Shown: positions 33,498-41,988 of the stretch, piece by piece
How the letters are laid out: the number at the start of each line of letters is the position of its first letter
Numbering within the stretch: the first letter of the stretch is position 1
Origin: JADCGM01 sp943368345
Lineage (GTDB): Bacteria > Pseudomonadota > Alphaproteobacteria > Sphingomonadales > Sphingomonadaceae
Assembly: GCA_943368345.1 (NCBI GenBank)
Contig: CALRKY020000017.1
Coordinates: forward strand, 1-64,000
Direction of reading: 5' to 3'
DNA: 64,000 nt
Notes under the pieces: model-generated
Databases searched by the model: none
Seen by the model: the letters and a program-made list of their open reading frames with translations, nothing else
Told to the model about the DNA's origin: nothing
Made by a program: the position numbers and the translations under genes

Positions 33498-34696
33498 TGC
33501 TGAATCGCCTCGACCGGATCGACCCGTGCGGCGGCCCGCGCTGGCAGAATGGCCGCCACCGCCGAGCCAATGGTCGTCAAGATGATCACCAGCACATATC
33601 CACCCTCAGATGGTACAATCGGAAGCAAGGGGTCACCGTCGGCTGCCTTGATCCCGCTGAGCAGCAGGCACAGTCGATAGCCAACTCCCGCCCCGATCAG
33701 GGATGCCGCAAGGCCGATGATGACCCCCTGAAACAGAAAGACGCTCGCGACGAAGCTGCGCGAGATACCAAAGCTGCGCATGATCCCGATTTCGGCCCGG
33801 CGGCGGGCGGCGGATAGCAGCAGGGCGCTGCCAACCGAAATCATGATGGCGACCATGGCAAACACCTGGATGAAATTGCCGGTCGTGCCTTGACCACCGA
33901 GTGCCTGTTGCAGGTTCCGGTTCTTCTCCTGCCAGGGCGTGATTTTCAGCGGGATGGTCGCCGCCAGCGATGCAGCGATTTCCGGAGCTTTGGCCGGGTC
34001 ATCGAGCTTCACCGATATTTGCGTGACCCCATCGGGTAGATTGGCAAGCGGTCGCGCGGTGGTGAGCGACAGATAGGCGACCCGCCGATCCAGACTCGAT
34101 AGGCCAGCCCGGAAAATGCCGGTAACCGGAATCAGCCGCTCAACACCGCGATCGGAGCGGAGCAATACGGGTGATCCGGCGCGCAAACCGAGGGCGGCGG
34201 CGAGGTCAGCACCAATAACAATCCCGCCGCTCGACAGGTCCGACGTGCCGTCAACGATGTAGCGGGAAATGCCGAGTATCGAATCAATCTGGGCCGGGGC
34301 AACACCTTGCAATGCCACTGGCGCAACGGCGGTTCCGCGGACGAGGAAACCATTGCCAGTGATCTCCGGGACAACGGCGATGACGTGCGGGAACTGCTCA
34401 AGCAGCTCGACGGTTTGTTGCCAATTGCGGATTTGCTGTCGCTGGAATGTCGAGACGGGTTGAGCGGCAAACCGGTCATCCGCCGATAGAAGACGGGCAA
34501 CCCGGTACGGCGGTTCCAGTTCGATATGGGCAATCTGCCCGGTGGTCTGCGCCGTCAGGAAGATTGCCAGCCCTCGGATCAGCGCTGTGATGAAGATAAA
34601 CACAATCACGCTGAGCGCAACGCCACCGATCAGCAGCGCGGTCTGCCCACGGTTGGCCGTCAAGTAGCGAAGCGCGACCCGGGCCGCAAACATCAT
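33494..34696 (-). CDS. FtsX/DevC-type ABC permease
   Basis: This 400-residue permease has one N-terminal transmembrane segment (LLIGGVALSVIVFIFITALI), a large extracytoplasmic domain, and three C-terminal segments (IQVFAMVAIMISVGSALLL, then IGLAASLIGAGVGYRL, and YVLVIILTTIGSAVAAIL). This topology is the MacB/DevC type. Four-base overlaps on both sides tie it to the ATPase and the adaptor. The complex probably exports a lipid, peptide or pigment-like compound through an outer-membrane channel that is not encoded here. Confidence 0.88.
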   Translation of the reverse strand: MMFAARVALRYLTANRGQTALLIGGVALSVIVFIFITALIRGLAIFLTAQTTGQIAHIELEPPYRVARLLSADDRFAAQPVSTFQRQQIRNWQQTVELLEQFPHVIAVVPEITGNGFLVRGTAVAPVALQGVAPAQIDSILGISRYIVDGTSDLSSGGIVIGADLAAALGLRAGSPVLLRSDRGVERLIPVTGIFRAGLSSLDRRVAYLSLTTARPLANLPDGVTQISVKLDDPAKAPEIAASLAATIPLKITPWQEKNRNLQQALGGQGTTGNFIQVFAMVAIMISVGSALLLSAARRRAEIGIMRSFGISRSFVASVFLFQGVIIGLAASLIGAGVGYRLCLLLSGIKAADGDPLLPIVPSEGGYVLVIILTTIGSAVAAILPARAAARVDPVEAIQQ

Positions 34697-35790
34697 GGGT
34701 GTGCGGCCCCGGCCGGTTCGGCCTGGGGCAGCGGTGTGGCTTTGACCCGCGTCCCAACAGCGGCTTTTGACGGGTCAGCCAGCACCAGATCACCGACCTT
34801 CAGGCCGCCGGTGACGATCAGATAGGTGCCCGGCCAGTCCAGCGTGGTGATCGCCCGGGCGACCACCCGGCCATCTTCGACAAGGCGGACGTCGGTCTTG
34901 CCGCGATTGTTCAGCACGGCCGAACGCGGCACCGAAAGGGCGCGGGCAAATCGGGCGACCGTTATCACCACATCGACCGAGCGGCCGGGGCGAAGATCGG
35001 CCGCCGGTGTGCTCGATACAAAGCGCATCAGGCGTCCGCCGGTGCTGGCATCGACCTGTGGCGATACCTCGCTGATCCGACCAAACAACCGAATAGCTGT
35101 CCCGGACGGTGACAGGGTGACCGCAGCGTTGATCGGGACCCGATCAGCCAGAAACTCATCGACCTCCGCCTCAATCTCCATCTGGCCGGTCGTGCCCATT
35201 TCAAACAACACGGTCGAAAGGCCGATCACCTGGCCGGGGTCAACCGGGCGCGTCAGGATCGTGCCGTCCATTGGTGCGCGTACGTCAAACTCCTGCGATC
35301 GGGCACGGCTTTGCCGTGCTGTTGCCGATGCAGCATCCCGATTGGCCGCAGCAGCGGCCACCGCCGCGTCTGCTTCATCAAGCGCGGCCCGCGTAGCCCA
35401 GCCGTCGGCCACCAGCTTGCTGACCCGGGCACGCTTTTGACGCGAGAGGTTGAGCTGGGCCTCCAGCACTCTAATCTGCGCATCGGACACTGCCACTGCG
35501 GCAACCACCTGATCGGCCCGAATGCGGGCGAGCAGGTCCCCTCTGCGGACCCGGTCGCCTTCGTCGCGCGGCAACTCCAGGATGGCACCGGCGGTTTCCG
35601 CCTGAACGCGGACCAGATTCACCGGTCGCACCCGTCCGACAACGGCCAGAATCTGATCGGCCGGGGCCTCGGCAAGTTCGACGACGTCAACATCCTTTGG
35701 GGCGAAGGCGCGTCCAACTAGAAAAAAGGCGACAAGCAGGACACCAACGACGACGGCAAGCCTCATCACCCACACTGATCTTATCGTCAT
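34693..35790 (-). CDS. HlyD/DevB-type periplasmic adaptor
   Basis: This 365-residue membrane-fusion protein has an N-terminal membrane anchor (VVVGVLLVAFFLVGRAF), then lipoyl-like halves (AGAILELPRDEGDRVRRGDLLARI and FDVRAPMDGTILTRPVDPGQ) flanking a helical hairpin, and beta-barrel domains (LRPGRSVDVVITVARF). It is the first gene of the DevBCA-like operon. It begins about 60 bases downstream of the TonB-receptor terminator, so it probably has its own promoter. Confidence 0.9.
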   Translation of the reverse strand: MTIRSVWVMRLAVVVGVLLVAFFLVGRAFAPKDVDVVELAEAPADQILAVVGRVRPVNLVRVQAETAGAILELPRDEGDRVRRGDLLARIRADQVVAAVAVSDAQIRVLEAQLNLSRQKRARVSKLVADGWATRAALDEADAAVAAAAANRDAASATARQSRARSQEFDVRAPMDGTILTRPVDPGQVIGLSTVLFEMGTTGQMEIEAEVDEFLADRVPINAAVTLSPSGTAIRLFGRISEVSPQVDASTGGRLMRFVSSTPAADLRPGRSVDVVITVARFARALSVPRSAVLNNRGKTDVRLVEDGRVVARAITTLDWPGTYLIVTGGLKVGDLVLADPSKAAVGTRVKATPLPQAEPAGAAHP

Positions 35791-35844
35791 TCAGCACCCG
35801 CCATCATCATGTCGTCCCGCTGACCAGTCCGGCCATGCCGCAAC

Positions 35845-35883
35845 AAAAAACCGGTCGCTGGCTCAGGGGGAACCAGCGACCGG
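35845..35883 (-). terminator. Rho-independent terminator of the TonB-receptor gene
   Basis: The 11-bp arms CCGGTCGCTGG (35851-35861) and CCAGCGACCGG (35873-35883) are perfect, and a run of six T follows on the minus strand (35845-35850). It insulates the receptor gene from the ABC-exporter operon. Confidence 0.85.
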
Positions 35884-35932
35884 ATGCTCCTAGCCGAAGC
35901 AGTCGCAATATACTGGACGAAAATGTCGTCCG

Positions 35933-38527
35933 TTAGAATTTCGCTCCGATTTTCAGACCAAAGGTCTGCCGCGGTGCAAGTGCAATCAGCGCAGCGCGCG
36001 GGAGGTTGAAGGAGTTGAGGTCGAAATAACCATAGTCGACCGTACTTGACCCGGTCCGTGGGTCATCATTCTTGAACACATTCTCCAGATAGGCCTCGAT
36101 CGTGAAATTGCCGATTTCATAGCCCGCCCGCAGGTCGGTCTGGTTGTAGGACGGCAGCCAGAAAAGGTTGTTCGCCGACATGAACCGCCGTGACACAAAC
36201 CGCGTGTCGGCTTCGATCCAGACCTTGTTGTCACCAACCGGCTGCTCAAAGCGGGCCGACATGTTGACCTGGCTCTTCGGTGTGAAGGGCAAGGTCCGGC
36301 CATTGAAGGAGCACACCGAGGACTGGGTTTCAGCCGAGTCTACGTTCGAACAGCGCGGCGGCACATAGTTGGTATATTTGGCGCTGGTGTAGGTATAGGC
36401 CGCCCGCAGGAACAGCGTGTCGACCGGCGACCAGAGGCCTTCCAGCTCGATGCCCTTTGACCGGCTCGCCCCGATATTGTCGGTGCGGCTGATCGAGACG
36501 GGGCCGGAGCTGTCGATGACGCCAATCTGCTGATCCTTGTAGATGCTGAGGAACAGCGAGCCGTTGACGATCAAGCGACCGTCGTCCGACGTGAACTTGG
36601 TGCCAATTTCGAACGAGTCGACCTTCTCAGGCTTGAACACGCCGTCGGTGACATTGCCGTTCTGGTCGGTGGTATCAACGCCGCCAGGTTTTGAACCGTG
36701 TGCGGCATTGGCAAACACCAACAGGCCATTGTCATTGTTGTAGGAGATGCTGACCCGCGGATTGAACTTGGTGAACGACACCTTGTTGCGGGTTAGCTGG
36801 GTCACATTGTTGTTGGCGTTGGCAACACCGTAAGTGTTGACCGGCGTCGGGTCGAAATTGAAACCGGTATATTTGATCGAGTCGTGGATGATGCGTCCCT
36901 CGACCGCGACTGTCAGTTCCGGCGTCAGTTTCTGTTCCGCGCTGGCGGCAAACGAATAGCTGTCGGTGTTGCGGGTGATCCGCTGCGGATTCGGCGATAC
37001 TGCCGGAATGTTCAGCAGGTGGAAGAAGCTTCCCGGCGGGATGAACCGGCCACCCTGCGATGCCGAAATGAACGTGGCGAGCAGCTGGTTCGCACCGGGG
37101 CGCAGCGCAAACAGGCTGGAGTCCCGATAGATGGATTTTTCGTTCCAGTAGAGCCCGTCAAGCAGCAGACGGGTATTGTCGTCGGCATAGGCAAAGCGCA
37201 GTTCCTGATTGAACTGTTTCACATCGGTGCGGGTGTCGAATTCCGCTGTCAAACCATAGGATGGCAGGAACGGCAGCGGGAATCCGAACATCGTCCGGAA
37301 AATGTTGAGCGTGCTGAACGGTCCACCCACCGCATAGGATGGGTTCGGCGTGTTGGCTTCCAGAGAATAATTGCTGTTGTCGAAGTCTTGATTGAAGCGG
37401 CCCTTGTTGTCGGTGTAGCCAGTCAACGACGTCGCATCCCAAGCCCCGAAATCATAGTTCATTTCGAAAGTGCCGCGCAGCGTCTCAACCGATGTGCCGG
37501 AATAGGGCCTGCCGCCGTTGTTCGGGTCCCCGCTGATGTCGATGAACTTCCGGCGGTAGGTGTCGCTCTGGCTGACATCGCCGGTCAGCGAATAGAGGCG
37601 CGGGGCGGGCGGTGAGGTCGGGGTTGCGCCCGGACGCAGACTCTGCAGCAAGACGCCGCCATCTTCGGTGCGGATCGCGCCGGTGATCGGGTTCACAGAG
37701 CGCAGCAGGACTTGCGCTCGCTCGCTATACTCTTCCTCGCTATACTGGACGCGGGCATAGGCCGAGAAATTGCCGTCGGACTTGTATTGCAGTGCCAAGG
37801 CGCCACCCTTGGTTTCGGAGGCGTTGAGGTCGCCGCCTGTCACCGGGTTCCGGTAGTCGCCATCGCTGGTCGAATAGCCAAAATTGATCCGTGCCGACAG
37901 GCCGTTGCCCAAGGGGCCACCAATGGCACCCTTAGCTTCATAGGTGTCAAACCGCGCACCCAGCAGCGAGATTGAGCTTTCCAGCTCATCACCCGGGCGC
38001 TTTGAAATATAGTTCACCGCACCGGCGAAAGCAGAGCGACCGTAGAGAACCGTCTGCGGTCCCTTCACGACTTCAATCCGCTCGACATCGACCAGACGCA
38101 GGTTGGCGAGGATGCCGCCACCGGCCACGCCGAAATTCTCTGACGAGGTATCGACGCCGTCAACAAGGATGGCGACGTTGGGACGACCGCGCGTTGCCTG
38201 CAGGCCACGGATCGAAATGCGGGTGTCGGATGGAACCAGACCGACGTCGAAGGTCAGACCAGGCGTCAGGTTGGCAACATCTGCCGGACCATCGATGCCC
38301 TTGCGGTCAATCGTTGCGCCGCTCAGCACGTTGATGGCGATCGGCACCGACTGGACGCTTTCGGAGCGCTTGCGGGCGGTGACGATGATGTCACCAACGG
38401 CCTCTTCGACAGGCAAATTGGCGTTGGTGGCCGCCGCATCGGCGGCGGCGTAGGCCTGGGCTGGCAGCAATGAACTTGCCAATGCAACAAAGCTGATAGC
38501 TCCCAACAGGCGTGCTGTGCGTGTCAT
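35933..38527 (-). CDS. TonB-dependent outer-membrane receptor
   Basis: This 864-residue receptor has a signal peptide (ending near AQAYA), then a TonB-box region with IIVTARKRSESVQSVP. A plug domain (SVPIAINVLSGATIDRKGI, VEVVKGPQTVLYGRSAFAGAVNYISKRP) and a 22-strand barrel follow, ending in the terminal phenylalanine of KIGAKF. It takes up a scarce or large ligand using proton-motive force. The ligand cannot be deduced. Co-regulation with the chelatase-like gene through the shared operator motif suggests a tetrapyrrole or related hydrophobic compound. It has no ferric-citrate-type signalling domain. Confidence 0.93.
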   Translation of the reverse strand: MTRTARLLGAISFVALASSLLPAQAYAAADAAATNANLPVEEAVGDIIVTARKRSESVQSVPIAINVLSGATIDRKGIDGPADVANLTPGLTFDVGLVPSDTRISIRGLQATRGRPNVAILVDGVDTSSENFGVAGGGILANLRLVDVERIEVVKGPQTVLYGRSAFAGAVNYISKRPGDELESSISLLGARFDTYEAKGAIGGPLGNGLSARINFGYSTSDGDYRNPVTGGDLNASETKGGALALQYKSDGNFSAYARVQYSEEEYSERAQVLLRSVNPITGAIRTEDGGVLLQSLRPGATPTSPPAPRLYSLTGDVSQSDTYRRKFIDISGDPNNGGRPYSGTSVETLRGTFEMNYDFGAWDATSLTGYTDNKGRFNQDFDNSNYSLEANTPNPSYAVGGPFSTLNIFRTMFGFPLPFLPSYGLTAEFDTRTDVKQFNQELRFAYADDNTRLLLDGLYWNEKSIYRDSSLFALRPGANQLLATFISASQGGRFIPPGSFFHLLNIPAVSPNPQRITRNTDSYSFAASAEQKLTPELTVAVEGRIIHDSIKYTGFNFDPTPVNTYGVANANNNVTQLTRNKVSFTKFNPRVSISYNNDNGLLVFANAAHGSKPGGVDTTDQNGNVTDGVFKPEKVDSFEIGTKFTSDDGRLIVNGSLFLSIYKDQQIGVIDSSGPVSISRTDNIGASRSKGIELEGLWSPVDTLFLRAAYTYTSAKYTNYVPPRCSNVDSAETQSSVCSFNGRTLPFTPKSQVNMSARFEQPVGDNKVWIEADTRFVSRRFMSANNLFWLPSYNQTDLRAGYEIGNFTIEAYLENVFKNDDPRTGSSTVDYGYFDLNSFNLPRAALIALAPRQTFGLKIGAKF

Positions 38528-38577
38528 GTTTTCCCCCGAACTTCTCGTGCCCTGATCCCGTTTTTTCCTTGAAAGGG

Positions 38578-38589
38578 GACCGATCAGTC
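38578..38589 (-). promoter_or_regulatory. Candidate TetR operator, copy 2
   Basis: GACCGATCAGTC lies in the divergent region between the TonB-receptor and TetR genes. On the minus strand it reads TTGACTGATCGGTC with its flank, in the same orientation relative to the receptor as copy 1 has to the chelatase-like gene. The motif is a near-palindrome (arms GAC-GA and TC-GTC). Confidence 0.5.
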
Positions 38590-38629
38590 AATATATTGTG
38601 CGAATGCCGGTCACCGGTCAAGAGGGAAT

Positions 38630-39352
38630 GTGACACTCGTGAAACCTGCGGAGCGAATCGTTGAAGCTGTGCCAGCCACCGCAACGCGTCGACCCGTACA
38701 GCGCGCCAAGCGCCAAGCCACCGAGAATGCGATTATCGATGCGTTCGAACGCCTGCTGAACCGCAACGGCGTGGCGGGGATCGGGGTTAACGCCCTCGTG
38801 AAGGAAGCCGGCGTCGGCAAGAAGCAGATTTACGATTATTTCGGTGGATTGAGTGGCGTGGCCGAGGCTTGGGTCAAGGGCCGGTCGGTCTGGAAGCCGC
38901 TCGAAGACTTTATCGATGAGCCGATGGCGCAGTTCCTAGCGCGTGAACCTGCTGAGAAGCTGCGGATCGTCAACCGGCGCTATGCTGACAGTCTGAGGAG
39001 CAATCCCGGCCTTTGCGAGCTGCTGACCGGGGAATTCATGAAGGACACTGACGTCAAAGAAGCGGTCGATCATATCCGCCAACTGATCAGACTGGATTTC
39101 GAGCGCGTCCTGACTTCCGATCCCCGGCTATCGCACCCCGATATGTTATCGCTCAACACCGTGGCCTATGCGGCGGCGACCTATCTCGGGATGCGGGCGC
39201 ACCATCAGCCCAAATTCTTCGGATTTGATTTGTCGGCGGAAACATCTTGGCAGATGGTGCTGAGCATGTTCGAGCGGGTGCTCGTGCTCGCCGATCCGGA
39301 CCGGTGCGATAAAATTGACCGTGTGGTCAGCAACGGGGAGGGGCGATCATGA
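38630..39352 (+). CDS. TetR-family transcriptional regulator
   Basis: This regulator of about 240 residues has the N-terminal TetR helix-turn-helix near residues 30-72 (NRNGVAGIGVNALVKEAGVGKKQIYDYFGG) and a divergent C-terminal ligand domain. The start is either GTG 38630 or, with better spacing to AGAGGGA, GTG 38639. It overlaps the cytochrome b561 gene by four bases and heads a seven-gene plus-strand run ending with DUF2141. It probably represses the run, the divergent receptor and, through the related motif, the chelatase operon until a ligand binds. Confidence 0.88.
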   Translation: MTLVKPAERIVEAVPATATRRPVQRAKRQATENAIIDAFERLLNRNGVAGIGVNALVKEAGVGKKQIYDYFGGLSGVAEAWVKGRSVWKPLEDFIDEPMAQFLAREPAEKLRIVNRRYADSLRSNPGLCELLTGEFMKDTDVKEAVDHIRQLIRLDFERVLTSDPRLSHPDMLSLNTVAYAAATYLGMRAHHQPKFFGFDLSAETSWQMVLSMFERVLVLADPDRCDKIDRVVSNGEGRS

Positions 39353-39984
39353 AGCCACGATTGCGGACCCAGCAATTTTCAACCGGTGCCAAGTGGCTGC
39401 ATTGGTTGGTGGCGTTTTTCATGCTGTCTATCATCCCGGTGGCGCTTGGTTTCGCAGGGGTGCCCCCTGCCGACCGCGCCGAAGCCATACCGGTGCACGC
39501 TTCAATCGGTCTGCTGGTATTGTTCCTGACGCTGGCACGACTCGGCTGGCGCGCCGTTTATCCGCCGCCCGTCGTTCCGGAAGGATCGCCGGACTGGGTC
39601 AAGCGCGGGGCCGGGGTTGGGCATTTCCTGCTCTATGCGCTGATCTTATGGCAGGGTGCGCTCGGCATCTGGATGGCATCGTCCTCGACCAGCGGCATAA
39701 GATTTTTCAACATGTTCAATCTGGCGGAACTGGCCCCCGCCAATCCCGGCGTGATCGAATTGCTGCGCCCCCTGCATCTGGCCGGAGCCTGGCTGCTCGT
39801 CGCCGTTCTGATCGGCCATGTCGGCGGGGCGTTGTGGCATCATCTGAAGCTCCGCGATGATGTGCTGGTACGGATGCTGCCGTTCGGCGGACTTTGGCAG
39901 CGGCTGACCGCGGCGGACTATGCCCGGCAATGGCGCTTTCCGGGCAGCCAGGGCGGAAACTGGCCGAAAAGGATGCCGAAATGA
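39349..39984 (+). CDS. Cytochrome b561 family protein
   Basis: This 211-residue membrane cytochrome has four hydrophobic segments and paired heme-ligand histidines (KWLHWLVAF, VHASIGLL, LHLAGAWLL, HVGGALWHH). Bacterial b561 proteins pass electrons between quinol and a periplasmic acceptor or superoxide. Here it could serve the neighbouring oxidative pathway, as no separate reductase for the Rieske oxygenase is encoded in the run. It is coupled on both sides by four-base overlaps. Confidence 0.88.
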   Translation: MKPRLRTQQFSTGAKWLHWLVAFFMLSIIPVALGFAGVPPADRAEAIPVHASIGLLVLFLTLARLGWRAVYPPPVVPEGSPDWVKRGAGVGHFLLYALILWQGALGIWMASSSTSGIRFFNMFNLAELAPANPGVIELLRPLHLAGAWLLVAVLIGHVGGALWHHLKLRDDVLVRMLPFGGLWQRLTAADYARQWRFPGSQGGNWPKRMPK

Positions 39985-40850
39985 CCGGGCTGCAAGCCTT
40001 CGCGCCGGGGGATATTTTTGTCACCGGCTCCGACCTCGACGAGACGGCGCGGTTCCCGACCGGCATGGGAAAAATCCTGCAATATGATCGTAACTGGTCG
40101 CTGAAGGCGACGCTGGACACGGGGCACAAGGGGCTGATCTCGTCACTCGTCATCGATGGCAAAGGGGTGTTGCACGCCTTTGACCCGCAGGCGCGGGCGC
40201 GCGTCGCCATTGGTGCGGATGGCAAGCCAAGGTCGATGTTCGAGGCGATGCCGGCTCTGGCATTGGGATCGATGATCGCCCTTCCGGACGGCAACTATCT
40301 CGTCGGTGAACATATGGTCGGCGAGATTCCCGGATTCTCCGGCAAGGGGCATGTGTACCGGATCGACGTGGCGGGCCGGGTGCTCGCGGAATATGACACC
40401 GAGACCAATGGCGGCATGGGTGGCTTTCTCGGGGTGACCCACATGGCCCTCTCTCCCGATGGTCAGATGCTCTATCATTCGAGCGAGACCGGGGCGCATG
40501 TCTATGCCCATGATCTGGCAGCGAACCGTCGGCTGGGTGCTGTCTATTCGCGCACCGACCCACCACCACTGGTGTTCGGCATCGCCTGCCTGCCGGATGG
40601 AACGCTGCTGGTGGCTTGCGGAAATGCGGTACGCCGGGTCTTGCCGGGGGGAGAGACCAGCCGGACCTATGCGATGCCGGAAGGCCGCGGCTGGGCGGTG
40701 CCGATTCTCCGAAACGCGACGCAGTTCCGGGCTCTCGATTTTTTCGGCGGGCGCGTCGCCACCGTCGATCTGAATAGCGGAGAGATTGTCGCGGTACAGG
40801 ACCTCGGTCTGGCCAAATGTCTCGCCGGTTTTGCTGAATGTCCGGGCTGA
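39981..40850 (+). CDS. Beta-propeller protein (NHL/SMP-30-like)
   Basis: This 289-residue protein has repeated strand patterns of a six-bladed propeller: GKGVLHAFDPQARARV, ALPDGNYLVGEHM, HVYRIDVAGRVLAEY, ALSPDGQMLYHSS and CLPDGTLLVACGN. No signal peptide is evident, so it is probably cytoplasmic. The ATGA overlap with the b561 gene supports this start. It could be a lactonase or a ligand-binding propeller. The function is unresolved. Confidence 0.65.
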   Translation: MTGLQAFAPGDIFVTGSDLDETARFPTGMGKILQYDRNWSLKATLDTGHKGLISSLVIDGKGVLHAFDPQARARVAIGADGKPRSMFEAMPALALGSMIALPDGNYLVGEHMVGEIPGFSGKGHVYRIDVAGRVLAEYDTETNGGMGGFLGVTHMALSPDGQMLYHSSETGAHVYAHDLAANRRLGAVYSRTDPPPLVFGIACLPDGTLLVACGNAVRRVLPGGETSRTYAMPEGRGWAVPILRNATQFRALDFFGGRVATVDLNSGEIVAVQDLGLAKCLAGFAECPG

Positions 40851-40872
40851 ACCCGATCAAGAGAGTATAATT

Positions 40873-41988
40873 ATGATTATCAATCAATGGTATGTCGCCG
40901 AAGATGTCGCGAATATCACCGACAAACCAAAGCGGGTGAAGCTGCTTGGTTTTGACTTTGTGCTGTTCCGTGATGCGGACGGTGCGATTAAATGCTTGTC
41001 GGATGTCTGCATCCATCGGGGCGCCTCGCTCGGCGCTGGGCGGATGGAGAAAGGCTGTGTTGAATGCCCGTATCATGGCTGGCAGTTCAACGGCGACGGG
41101 AATGTCACCAAGATACCCTCGCTCCCGGCTGATACCAAGATTCCGGCGCGAGCCAGGGTCGATTCTTACCCCGTCACGGAGAAGTATGGTTGGATATGGG
41201 TATTCTTGGGCGACCTGCCGGAGGCGGAGCGCCCACCACTGCCGGAATTCCCGGAATATGACGACGCTGCCAATTATCGCTGCATTCGCGGGGAATGGCT
41301 GTGGAAAGCCGATTATGTGCGGGTCGTCGAGAATGGTCTCGACTTTGCCCATGCCCCGTTTGTCCACCCAAGTTTTGGCGACCGTGACCGTGCCGTTATC
41401 CACGACTTTGAGATGGAGCAGGATGAATGGTCGGCGCGGGCCAAGGTGACTTATATTCCGCCACTACCCCGCGGTGTCTGGAAATTTGTGCGCAAGGAAC
41501 GGACGCCCGTCCAGGCACAGCCGAGCTATCATGTGTCCGGCGCGACCATGCGGCTTGATGTCTGGTTGACCCAGACCTGGCGGATGGTGATTTTTGACGT
41601 CAATACCCCGGTGGACGAGAATACCACGATCACCCGCTGGATCATGGCGCGCAGCTTCTTCCGCCAGAAAATGTTCGACGGCGACAGCCGCAAACGTACG
41701 CTCAAGATTTTCGAGCAGGATACGGTGATTGTAGAGGAAATCTGCCCCGAACTAGTACCCATCGACCTGCGCGAGGAATTGTCGGTGAAGTCCGACGGAT
41801 TGATGAACGCCTTCCGGTTCAAGCGCCGCGAATTGTTGCAGAAAGGCTGGGCACTTGATGTCGAGCAACTACGCAACATGATCGACGGCCGCCGTGCGGT
41901 CGTGATCCCGAGCCCGGCACGACGCGAAGCGAACGGCCGCAACTATGTGTTGAAGACCGCCCCGCTGATCCCGGCGGTGGCTGAATGA
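40873..41988 (+). CDS. Rieske non-heme iron oxygenase, PAO-like
   Basis: This 371-residue oxygenase has a Rieske [2Fe-2S] motif (C46-x-H48, C65-x2-H68, in CIHRGASLG and CPYHGWQF) and a mononuclear-iron site D157-x2-H160-x4-H165 (DFAHAPFVH). The electron-transfer Asp lies in FEQDTVIVEE. The spacing and the DxAHxPFxH pattern resemble the pheophorbide a oxygenase (PAO), chlorophyllide a oxygenase and Tic55 group rather than classical multisubunit dioxygenases. The C-terminal CxxC of plant PAO is absent. The substrate is inferred only. Confidence 0.8.
   Translation: MIINQWYVAEDVANITDKPKRVKLLGFDFVLFRDADGAIKCLSDVCIHRGASLGAGRMEKGCVECPYHGWQFNGDGNVTKIPSLPADTKIPARARVDSYPVTEKYGWIWVFLGDLPEAERPPLPEFPEYDDAANYRCIRGEWLWKADYVRVVENGLDFAHAPFVHPSFGDRDRAVIHDFEMEQDEWSARAKVTYIPPLPRGVWKFVRKERTPVQAQPSYHVSGATMRLDVWLTQTWRMVIFDVNTPVDENTTITRWIMARSFFRQKMFDGDSRKRTLKIFEQDTVIVEEICPELVPIDLREELSVKSDGLMNAFRFKRRELLQKGWALDVEQLRNMIDGRRAVVIPSPARREANGRNYVLKTAPLIPAVAE

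Noticed and set aside
35822..35829. GACCAGTC half-site near the ABC exporter, as a third copy of the TetR operator
   Set aside because: Only 8 bases match and the expected chance frequency is high.
40866..40871. TATAAT hexamer just before the Rieske gene
   Set aside because: It lies one base upstream of the ATG, so it cannot be the -10 of this gene. The gene is probably read from the upstream run.
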